From contig CABUBS010000052.1 in assembly GCA_902489855.1 (NCBI GenBank), positions 1 to 12,282 of the forward strand: a stretch of 12,282 nucleotides of DNA, given 5' to 3'. Under the pieces are notes generated by a model. That model saw nothing but the letters and a program-made list of their open reading frames with translations, was not told where the DNA came from and ran no database searches. Within the stretch, counting starts at the first letter, position 1. Each line of letters starts with the position of its first letter. The stretch comes from an uncultured Collinsella sp. Its GTDB lineage: Bacteria > Actinomycetota > Coriobacteriia > Coriobacteriales > Coriobacteriaceae. The position numbers and the translations under genes were made by a program. Shown here in pieces: positions 6,213-12,282 of the stretch.

Positions 6213-6228
6213 GCAAAAACGTTTTTGC
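6213..6228. promoter_or_regulatory. 16-bp perfect palindrome upstream of pckA (LacI-type operator candidate)
   Basis: GCAAAAACGTTTTTGC is fully symmetric, with a central CG flanked by A- and T-tracts, the layout typical of LacI/GalR-family operators. It lies 75-90 bases upstream of the pckA ATG, in the expected promoter zone. It does not match the CcpA catabolite element exactly. A second G/C-rich inverted repeat, GGGCGG with CCGCCC, follows at 6234-6250. The regulator is unknown. Confidence 0.5.
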
Positions 6229-6286
6229 GGCAAGGGCGGCAAGCCCGCCCAACGGTCAAAAATCGCAGGCAAGCGGCCTAGTCATT

Positions 6287-6326
6287 GGGGACACTCTTGA
6301 ACAGGCAACATTCAAGGAGTGTCCCC
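6287..6326. repeat. Hairpin repeat family B (GGGGACACTC)
   Basis: GGGGACACTCTTGAA (6287-6301) pairs with TTCAAGGAGTGTCCCC (6311-6326), leaving one bulged G, around the nine-base loop CAGGCAACA. Loop length and the GGGGACA start echo family A, but the stem is different. It lies in the lctP-pckA gap. There is no T-tract on either side, so termination is not obvious. Confidence 0.8.
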
Positions 6327-6332
6327 GGATAC

Positions 6333-6388
6333 CGGCACTTAGGGACGTTCCCAAAGTGCCGGCACATAAGGAACGTCCCTAAGTGCCG
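6333..6388. repeat. Hairpin repeat family C (cruciform, abuts the lctP stop)
   Basis: CGGCACTTAGGGACGTTCC (6333-6351) and 6370-6388 are perfect 19-bp reverse complements. The 18-base spacer is itself centred on the ten-base palindrome GTGCCGGCAC (6356-6365), so the element can form a branched cruciform or alternative smaller hairpins. The outer arm ends one base from the lctP stop codon (6390-6392). It may end or stabilise the lctP transcript; there is no T-tract. Confidence 0.85.
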
Positions 6389-6389
6389 A

Positions 6390-7949
6390 CTACAGCGGCA
6401 GGTTTTGGCCGAGCATGGCTATGGCGCTCATCAGGACCAGCATGCCGGCGGCGTAGGGCAGGACGGCGCCCAGGAGCTCAGCATCCTTGCCGCGCACGTG
6501 GACGGCAGCCAGGCCAATCGCGAGCGTCTGCGGCGAGATCATCTTACCGGCGGCGACGCCCAGGGCGTTCAACGCGACCATCCAGTAGTCGCTCACACCC
6601 AGCGCGGTGGCAGCCTGGCTCTGAATGGGACCAAACAACATGCCCGAAGACGTGCCCGAACCGGTCACGAACGCACCGACCGCGCCGATCCACGGAGCCA
6701 GAATCGGGTACAGACCGCCAGCGACCGCAATGCAAAACGCGCTAATCGACGAAATCATGCCGGCATAGCCCATCACCTTGGCGCAACCCAGCACCGAAAG
6801 CATGGTAATGACCGTCGGCATCATCTGCTTGACGGTCGTGACCAGCACCTCGCCCATCAAGCGCGGCGATGCGCCCTGAATGGCACCGCCGACAAACGCC
6901 GCCAGGAAAATCCAGACGCCCGGCGTGTTGATCCACGAAAACGTAAGTGTACCGGGGTTCTCGCCGCAATACACCTGCACGTGACTCGCAAACGGCGCGA
7001 GCGCGGCGTGCACGTCGGGCACCAGGTTGGAGGTACCCAACAGCAGCACAAAGATCAGGATGAAGCACGACCAGGCCGAAAGCGCCGACTTAGCGGTGAG
7101 CTGTTCGCCGGCCTCGATATTCATATGGAAGCGCGCATCCAGATGTCCCGACTTCTCGGTGCGCATGGCAAGCACAGCTGTCAGTGCGAGCGAAACGATG
7201 GATCCTACGACCACGGCCAGCTCGGGGCCCACAAACATGGCAACGACCAGAGCTGCGCCGACAAACGACACGCCGGAGAGCAACGCCACGCCGGCCACGC
7301 CGTGAAGGCGCTCGCCCACGCTCGCAACATTGCCCTGATCGTCGGCAACACGGCCCGCGACCAGCACGATAAACAGCGGCATCACCACAAAGAACGGCGC
7401 GAGCTGCACCAACTGAACGGTGGCCAGGTGCAGGGAATCCAGCCCCACTAGGTCGGCAACGGATACTGTGGGGATACCGATGGAGCCGTAGGGCGTAGGC
7501 ACGCCGTTGGCAAGCAGGCAGATGAGCACGGCGGGCACGGCCTCAAAACCCAGGCCCGCAAGCATGCCGGCGGGGGTACCAAAGCCGGCCATGCCCTCCA
7601 TAAAGCCGCCGAAGCACCAGGCCACGAGCAGCGCCAGCAGACGGCGGTCGCTGCTGATGGAGGTGATCATGCTGCCGATCACGTCCATGGCACCCGTCCG
7701 CACGCACAGGTTATACGTAAACACCGCGGCGATAATCACCAGCACGATGGGCCACAGGGCCATCAAAAAGCCCTCGAGCGAGGCCGTGGCGATCTGCGCC
7801 GCCGGCAGGTGCCACCACGCAAAGGCGAGCACGCACGAAAGAACAAACGAGCCGATGGCGGCTTTCCATGCTGGCCATTTAAAGCACAGCAGCATCACGA
7901 CAAGCCAGATGATCGGCACAAGAGCCAGCAAAAATGCGGCGACGTCCAT
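6390..7949 (-). CDS. lctP: L-lactate permease (LctP family)
   Basis: This 519-residue integral membrane protein belongs to the LctP family, which imports lactate (and in some members glycolate) with protons. It is almost entirely hydrophobic segments, about 12-14 in number. The family signature EGMAGFGTP lies at 118-126, after WCFGGFM. A second conserved loop, GSGTSSG (430-436) followed by MLFGPIQSQAA, is near the C-terminus. I chose ATG 7949 because AAGGAG lies nine bases upstream; the 15-residue extension to 7994 is hydrophilic and lacks a site. No lactate dehydrogenase or lutABC gene adjoins it, so substrate and direction of transport are not shown. It is divergent from the flippase gene across a 178-base gap, and the cruciform repeat follows its stop at once. 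Confidence 0.94.
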   Translation of the reverse strand: MDVAAFLLALVPIIWLVVMLLCFKWPAWKAAIGSFVLSCVLAFAWWHLPAAQIATASLEGFLMALWPIVLVIIAAVFTYNLCVRTGAMDVIGSMITSISSDRRLLALLVAWCFGGFMEGMAGFGTPAGMLAGLGFEAVPAVLICLLANGVPTPYGSIGIPTVSVADLVGLDSLHLATVQLVQLAPFFVVMPLFIVLVAGRVADDQGNVASVGERLHGVAGVALLSGVSFVGAALVVAMFVGPELAVVVGSIVSLALTAVLAMRTEKSGHLDARFHMNIEAGEQLTAKSALSAWSCFILIFVLLLGTSNLVPDVHAALAPFASHVQVYCGENPGTLTFSWINTPGVWIFLAAFVGGAIQGASPRLMGEVLVTTVKQMMPTVITMLSVLGCAKVMGYAGMISSISAFCIAVAGGLYPILAPWIGAVGAFVTGSGTSSGMLFGPIQSQAATALGVSDYWMVALNALGVAAGKMISPQTLAIGLAAVHVRGKDAELLGAVLPYAAGMLVLMSAIAMLGQNLPL

Positions 7950-8052
7950 GAGTAAAAGCTCCTTGGTACCGCGAAGGCGGCATCGGGGTGTCACAAAATC
8001 TCAACAGAATACCGCACGCTTACCGACAAATTGCATCCGCCTGCCGAAAATA

Positions 8053-8069
8053 TTGAACAACCTGTTCAA
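8053..8069. promoter_or_regulatory. 17-bp palindromic operator candidate, lctP/flippase gap
   Basis: TTGAACA (8053-8059) and TGTTCAA (8063-8069) are exact reverse complements around ACC. The site lies between divergent lctP and the flippase gene, 26 bases upstream of the flippase -10 box, so it could serve either gene. The GAAC/GTTC halves recall Gram-positive LexA boxes, but the spacing is five bases rather than four. Confidence 0.45.
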
Positions 8070-8094
8070 AAACACGAATCGATACCACTGCGGC

Positions 8095-8100
8095 TATACT
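8095..8100 (+). promoter_or_regulatory. -10 box of the flippase promoter
   Basis: TATACT at 8095-8100 is a near-consensus -10 element 28 bases upstream of the TTG start. At the expected -35 distance there is only AACACG, a poor match, which suggests dependence on an activator. The palindrome just upstream is a plausible site for one. Confidence 0.45.
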
Positions 8101-8127
8101 AGAGCGCAGCAACAGAAAGGAACCACC

Positions 8128-9704
8128 TTGAGCATCACGCCCCTCGATAGCATCCGCCGCGCCATCGCCCGCCACAACGGCGTCGCCGACCCCACCGCGC
8201 TGAACGGCGGGACCCACGGCCAGGGCGGACGCATCGAGAACGGCCTGTTCCCCGCCTCGCACACCGCCGAGGAGCTCGCGCGCATCCAGGAACTGAGCCA
8301 GCGCAACGCGGGCGGTCCCGACAGCGGCCAGGCCACACGCCGTCGCCGCGAGCACGAGCGCGAGCCCGGCCCCATCCGTCGCATGGTCGACGCTTGGTGG
8401 AACCGCCTGCTCGGCGCCGTCTACGGCGGTGGCTTCTCCACGCAAGAGGCCGAATACGAGGAGCACGCGACCCGCCGCGACTACCTGTGGAACACCCTGG
8501 GCACTGCCGTATGGGGCATGGCGTTTCCGCTGCTCACCATTGTGTCGACGCAGCTCGTGGGCGCCGAGGAGGCCGGCAAGTTCTCCATCGCGTTCGTTAC
8601 CGGCACGCTCATCATGATCGCGTGCAACTACGGCGTGCGCAATTTTCAGGTCTCGGACATCGACGAAAAGACCAGCTTCGCCTCATACCAGCTCAACCGC
8701 TGGATCTGTGGAGTGCTCGCTCTGGGCTGCGGCCTGGTGTACAGCAGCGTCCGCGGCTACGACGCGCAGATGGCCATGATCGGCCTGGGCGTCTACCTCT
8801 ATAAGGTGATCGACGGCGTCGCCGACGTATACGAAGGCCGCCTGCAGCAGGCCGACAAGCTCTATCTGGCCGGCATGAGCCAAACGCTGCGCTCCGTCGG
8901 CGTCCTCGCGGTCTTTAGCGTGGCGCTGTTCCTCACGCGCAGCATGCCCATCGCCGCCATGGCCATGGGCATCACGGCCATCGCCTCGCTCGTGCTGGTC
9001 ACCGCGCCGCTCGCCCTGCTCGAGACCGAAAAATCGCGCCGCGTGAGCCTGCGCGAGGTCGGCCATCTGTTTGTCCAGTGCGCCCCACTCTTTGGCGCGC
9101 TGTTCTGTTCAACCTTATCGAGAGCATGCCCAAGTTTGTGATGGAAGGCGCACTGGCCTACAAATATCAGCTGTACTTTAATGCCCTGTTCTTTCCCGCG
9201 CAGGCGATTCTGCTGAGCATTGGATTTATCTATAAACCGCAGCTCCTGCGCCTGTCGAGCATTTGGGCGAACCCGCGCAAGCGTCGCCGCTTTGACTTGA
9301 TTATTGTTGCCGTTATGGCGCTGATCGTGGTCATCACCGGCGTGTGCGCCGCATTTATGGCAGGTCCCGGCATCCCCATCATGAGCTTTATGTACGGCCT
9401 TGACTTTGAGCGCTACCGCACGCTGGCGCTGCTGATGGTTGTCGCCGGAGGCGTCACCGCGGCTATCGACTTTATCTACGCCATCATCACGGTGCTGCGC
9501 CACGCCGGCGACGTCACCAAGATCTACCTGATCTGCTTTGCCGTGAGCGTGGTGCTGCCGGTGATCCTAATTAAGCTGCTTGGTCTGATGGGCGCCGTGG
9601 TGAGCTACCTGGCGATTATGGCCCTATTGCTGGTGCTGCTGATTATCGAATACGCCCACATCCGCCAACGCATCGAACGCGACCGCAACCCGTACGGGGC
9701 CTAA
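8128..9704 (+). pseudogene. Polysaccharide biosynthesis/flippase-like membrane protein, frameshifted
   Basis: The product resembles Wzx/MATE-type flippases that move lipid-linked sugars across the membrane. The start is TTG 8128, with AAAGGA six bases upstream. The first frame gives 326 good codons to 9105 and then runs into a non-homologous tail that stops at 9141. The family-like sequence resumes in the -1 frame at 9108 (FNLIESMPKFVMEGALAYKYQLYFNALFFPAQ) and runs to 9704. Restoring one C after 9105 gives a continuous 525-residue protein reading ALFLFNLIES. The first 120 or so residues are hydrophilic and Arg/Glu-rich, an unusual cytoplasmic extension; membrane segments start near 121 and continue to the C-terminus. 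The break is not in a homopolymer. It could be a real mutation, an assembly error or strain variation; the otherwise clean sequence suggests it is recent. Confidence 0.8.
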
Positions 9705-9712
9705 CGCCCATC

Positions 9713-9751
9713 TTGGTGCATTGAAATAAAACGTCGATGTTTTGGCACCAA
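9713..9751. terminator. Hairpin between convergent flippase and phosphatase genes
   Basis: TTGGTGC (9713-9719) pairs with GCACCAA (9745-9751). Inside, AAAAC (9728-9732) pairs with GTTTT (9739-9743). It fills the 59-base gap between two convergent stop codons, so a shared terminator is likely by position. It lacks a good T-tract on either strand. Confidence 0.4.
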
Positions 9752-9763
9752 CCCCTTGTGCCG

Positions 9764-10603
9764 TTACTCGCCCGGCTGAATATTCGCGTAGAACTCCGCC
9801 CCGTCATCGAGGCGCAGGATGCCGACGCGGCCGAACTCGGAGCCGGTGGCGGCACCGCAGTCGATGTCGATGCGATCGGGCACACCGGCAGTGTCCTCGC
9901 CGCCCAATCGCACGATCTGCCCGCGTCCCGATTCCTCATCGAGCCCCGCCAGACCACCGACCTCGCAATAGCGCCCAAGCGATACCGTGGGCGTGTGACC
10001 GCTCACCACGACCGGACCCTTGCCCTCGGCAGAAAGCAGCCCGGTCGGCACATCCCAATAGCCGTGACGAATCCACAGCAGGTCATCGGACGACTGCACC
10101 GCGAGCATCTGCTGCAGCAGCTCGCGATCGGCACTCACCGCACCGACGCCATTGGCACAATCGACACCATGCTCAAGCAAAAACGCGCACGCCGCCTTCA
10201 TCTCGATTCCAGCATGTACCAGCAGATACGGGCGCTCCTCGGTCTCGACCACCGCGTAGAGCGGCAGCGCGGCCATCCATCGCACGAGCTCCTCGTATGC
10301 CTCAAATTCCATGTCGTTGAGCTGCTCGCGCGTCGTCCAGCCACCGTTGATATCCCAGGTCTCGGCATCGAGCGGATCCTGGTCAATGATGGCATCGAGC
10401 ATGATCTGCTCGTGATTGCCCTTGAGCACGCGGACGTTGGGCAGCGAGCGCACGAGCTTAATAACGCCGACCGGATCGGGCCCGCGATCGATCATGTCGC
10501 CCAGCACGTACAGCGTGTCGTCGGACGCCAGCGAAATCTTAGACAGGGCCTCGTCAAGCGCACGCACGTGCCCGTGAGCATCAGATGTCACATAGATCGC
10601 CAT
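9764..10603 (-). CDS. PPP-family metallophosphoesterase (serine/threonine phosphatase-like)
   Basis: The 279-residue protein has the complete calcineurin-like/PPP motif set: SDAHGH (7-12), GDMIDRGPD (35-43), GNHE (62-65), VHAG (129-132) and SGHTP (201-205). These supply the two-metal site and the catalytic histidine. Relatives include bacterial PrpA/PrpB-type protein phosphatases and ApaH (diadenosine tetraphosphatase). The motifs do not decide between protein, nucleotide or other phosphate esters. It has no signal peptide and should be cytoplasmic. ATG 10603 has GAGAGG six bases upstream. A hairpin at 10622-10646 would lie in its 5' UTR. It is divergent from the antiporter and converges on the flippase gene. 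Confidence 0.92.
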   Translation of the reverse strand: MAIYVTSDAHGHVRALDEALSKISLASDDTLYVLGDMIDRGPDPVGVIKLVRSLPNVRVLKGNHEQIMLDAIIDQDPLDAETWDINGGWTTREQLNDMEFEAYEELVRWMAALPLYAVVETEERPYLLVHAGIEMKAACAFLLEHGVDCANGVGAVSADRELLQQMLAVQSSDDLLWIRHGYWDVPTGLLSAEGKGPVVVSGHTPTVSLGRYCEVGGLAGLDEESGRGQIVRLGGEDTAGVPDRIDIDCGAATGSEFGRVGILRLDDGAEFYANIQPGE

Positions 10604-10621
10604 GGTACGCCTCTCTTTGCA

Positions 10622-10646
10622 TTGCAGCGGAAGCCCGGCGCTGCAA
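10622..10646. other. Hairpin in the phosphatase 5' leader
   Basis: TTGCAGCG (10622-10629) and CGCTGCAA (10639-10646) pair perfectly around a nine-base loop. In the minus-strand transcript it sits just upstream of the phosphatase ribosome-binding site and could affect translation or mRNA stability. It could also be a DNA operator. Confidence 0.4.
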
Positions 10647-10856
10647 CTAAAACTTCAAGTTGAACTTAAACGTTACCCATTGTACTCCGTTGCAATAAAG
10701 CTGGAAAGGGTTTCCGAGCAGAGGCAAAGACGGCAGCCGTCTATGACGATATCGCGCACGCCCGCAATCCAACCCCATAAACCCACCATCTTTGGGTACA
10801 AATAACCGCAGACAACTGACCGTGCCACGCCAACCACCCAGGAGCGGACACCATCC
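10647..10856. promoter_or_regulatory. Divergent control region, phosphatase/antiporter
   Basis: This stretch has no gene. It contains a run of four related hexamers, AACTTC AAGTTG AACTTA then AACGTT, at 10651-10674, which includes the odd palindrome AAGTTGAACTT (10657-10667). On the - strand, TACAAT at 10680-10685 is a good -10 for the phosphatase with a weak -35. GGAAA/TTTCC (10703-10715) and the perfect 15-base palindrome AGACGGCAGCCGTCT (10728-10742) follow. No convincing + strand promoter for the antiporter was found. Confidence 0.35.
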
Positions 10857-12282
10857 ATGAACCAGATCCTTCTCTTTATCGGCCTCGTTATTATTCTGTG
10901 CCTGACCATCAAGCCCGTCGGCAAAAAACTCCCCTTCCCCACCCTGCTCATCTTTATCGCGCTCGGCATGCTGTTGGGCGTCAACGGGCCGGCGCACATC
11001 GAATTTAGCGACTACGCGCTCACCGAAACCGTCTGCAGCACGGCGCTGCTGTTCATCATGTTCTACGGCGGCTTTAACACCAATATCGACCGTGCCAAAC
11101 CCGTTGCCGTGCCCGCGGTACTGCTGAGCACGCTCGGCGTCGTCATCACTGCCGGCATTACGGGTGCGTTTGCGCACTTCGTGCTGGGTTTTGGCTGGAT
11201 TGGTGGCCTGCTGCTGGGATCGGTCGTGGCATCCACCGACGCGGCCAGCGTCTTTAGCGTGCTGCGCGAGCACAGCCTGTCGCTGAGGGGCGGCACCGAC
11301 TCGCTGCTCGAGGTCGAATCGGGCTCCAACGACCCCGTCGCCTACATGCTCACCGCCGTGCTCGCCACACTCGCGGCCGGCGGCGACATTAACATCCCCG
11401 TGCTGCTGGCCAAGCAGATCATCCTAGGCGTGGGGCTGGGCCTTGCCATCGGTTGGACATCCAGCCGCCTGATTGAACGCGCACACGCAACGGCCGAGGG
11501 CGCGCAGACTATCTTTTTGTTCGCCGTGGCGATCATCGCCTACGCGCTGCCGAGCTACCTGGGTGGCAACGGCTTTTTGGCCGTGTACCTGGCCGGCATT
11601 GTGCTGGGCGCGAGCGACATCACCGGCAAGGTCGAGATGGCGCACTTCTTCGACACCCTCACCGAGATGGCCGAGATGACCATTTTCTTTTTGCTCGGCC
11701 TGCTCGTGACGCCCGCCCGCCTGCCGCAAATGCTGCTGCCGGGCCTGGCGCTCATGGCGTTTATGCTCTTTGCGAGCCGCCCCATCGCCGTCGGCATGCT
11801 GCTGGCGCCCTTTAAGACCAACCCCCGTCAGGTTGCGCTCGTAAGCTGGGCCGGTCTGCGCGGCGCGGCTTCGGTCGTGTTTAGCCTCTTTGCCGTGGTG
11901 GCCGGTGTTCCCGGCGGTCACGACCTGTTTGACCTGGTGTTTGTGATTGCCGTGTCGAGCATTGTGGTGCAGGGCTCGCTGCTGCCGGCGGTGGCGAAGA
12001 AACTCGATATGATCGATGCGGCCGGCGACGTGCGCCGCACCTTTAACGATTACCGCGACGAGGACGGCATGTCGTTTGTCAAGCTCAAAGTGGGTGCGGG
12101 GCATCCGTTTGCCGGACGCTCGCTCGCCGATATCGGCAGCGCCACGGACATGCTGGTAGTCTTGGTGCTGCGCGACGGTGCACACCCGGTGCTGCCCAAC
12201 GGCGATACCGTAATTGAAGAAGGCGACCTTCTGGTTATGGCCGCGCCGACGTTTGAAGAGCGTGCCGAGGTTACGCTGCGCG
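10857..12282 (+). CDS. CPA1-type cation/proton antiporter with RCK_C domain (3' end outside window)
   Basis: The 475 visible codons encode a membrane antiporter of the NhaP/NhaP2 (CvrA) type, exchanging K+ or Na+ for protons at the cytoplasmic membrane. About 12 hydrophobic segments run from residue 3 to about 380. The transport-site motifs are STDAASVFSVLR, with D128, and ESGSNDPVA, with N158-D159; an Asn-Asp pair is typical of electroneutral CPA1 members. From about residue 407 a TrkA-C (RCK_C) domain begins (FVKLKVGAGHPFAGRSLADIG, then GDTVIEEGDLLVMAAP), usually a ligand-sensing regulatory unit. The frame is still open at the window edge; E. coli NhaP2 is nearly 580 residues, so roughly 100 codons may be missing. 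ATG 10857 is preceded by AGGAG at 10840-10844, a long 12-base spacing. The ion is not determined by the sequence. Confidence 0.9.
   Translation, partial: MNQILLFIGLVIILCLTIKPVGKKLPFPTLLIFIALGMLLGVNGPAHIEFSDYALTETVCSTALLFIMFYGGFNTNIDRAKPVAVPAVLLSTLGVVITAGITGAFAHFVLGFGWIGGLLLGSVVASTDAASVFSVLREHSLSLRGGTDSLLEVESGSNDPVAYMLTAVLATLAAGGDINIPVLLAKQIILGVGLGLAIGWTSSRLIERAHATAEGAQTIFLFAVAIIAYALPSYLGGNGFLAVYLAGIVLGASDITGKVEMAHFFDTLTEMAEMTIFFLLGLLVTPARLPQMLLPGLALMAFMLFASRPIAVGMLLAPFKTNPRQVALVSWAGLRGAASVVFSLFAVVAGVPGGHDLFDLVFVIAVSSIVVQGSLLPAVAKKLDMIDAAGDVRRTFNDYRDEDGMSFVKLKVGAGHPFAGRSLADIGSATDMLVVLVLRDGAHPVLPNGDTVIEEGDLLVMAAPTFEERAEVTLR

Noticed and set aside
6139..6252. N-terminal extension of pckA
   Set aside because: The extension crosses the palindromes and the strong AAAGGAGG site; starting at 6138 gives the normal family N-terminus.
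8053..8069. LexA (SOS) box
   Set aside because: The GAAC and GTTC halves are separated by five bases, whereas the Gram-positive LexA box has four, and the neighbouring genes are not SOS genes.
7507..8127. Open frame upstream of the flippase TTG start
   Set aside because: It is antisense to lctP and crosses the divergent promoter region; the ribosome-binding site and -10 box support 8128.
1..12282. tRNA or rRNA genes
   Set aside because: No cloverleaf with a standard T-loop or rRNA-like sequence was found by eye in any gap; a tRNAscan run would settle short degenerate cases.

Overview
The window looks like chromosomal DNA of a high-GC anaerobic actinobacterium of the class Coriobacteriia, most likely Collinsella or a close relative. 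This rests on codon use (strong G/C in third positions), on the gene set (ATP-type PEP carboxykinase, LctP permease, DegV, a free-standing B3/4 protein), and on hairpin repeats built around a GGGGACAGGCACC-like core. I recall such repeats from that group but could not check this. No phage, plasmid, transposase or CRISPR genes are visible.

Layout. Positions 1-41 hold the tail of an upstream + strand gene. Then comes trpS (135-1184, +) with a clean intrinsic terminator. Positions 1185-1577 hold no conventional gene but several strong inverted repeats and a possible 19-codon ORF. A block of minus-strand genes follows, read right to left: lctP (7949-6390), pckA (6138-4468), a B3/4-domain protein (4240-3521), a MarR regulator (3351-2902), a DegV protein (2782-1979) and a small alkyltransferase-like protein (1898-1578). 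Most of these appear to be separate transcription units. Every one of them except marR ends in a strong hairpin repeat placed 1-26 nt after its stop codon. On the + strand, 8128-9704 encodes a polysaccharide flippase-like membrane protein broken by a one-base frameshift. It converges on a PPP-family phosphatase (10603-9764, -). A CPA1-type cation/proton antiporter starts at 10857 (+) and runs off the end.

Function. Most of the genes are housekeeping or transport: tRNA charging, repair of alkylated DNA, fatty-acid binding (DegV), PEP/oxaloacetate interconversion, lactate-type transport and ion homeostasis. The pckA-lctP pair fits fermentative C3/C4 acid metabolism, but no lactate dehydrogenase is in view, so this link is inference.

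The unusual content is between the genes. There are four copies of a 9-nt-loop hairpin repeat in alternating orientation, and two further hairpins of related design behind lctP. There is a promoter-plus-terminator unit ahead of the B3/4 gene that may be an attenuator or a small RNA. Palindromic operator-like sites lie ahead of pckA, the flippase and the phosphatase/antiporter pair. No previously undescribed multi-gene system is evident from the coding genes.
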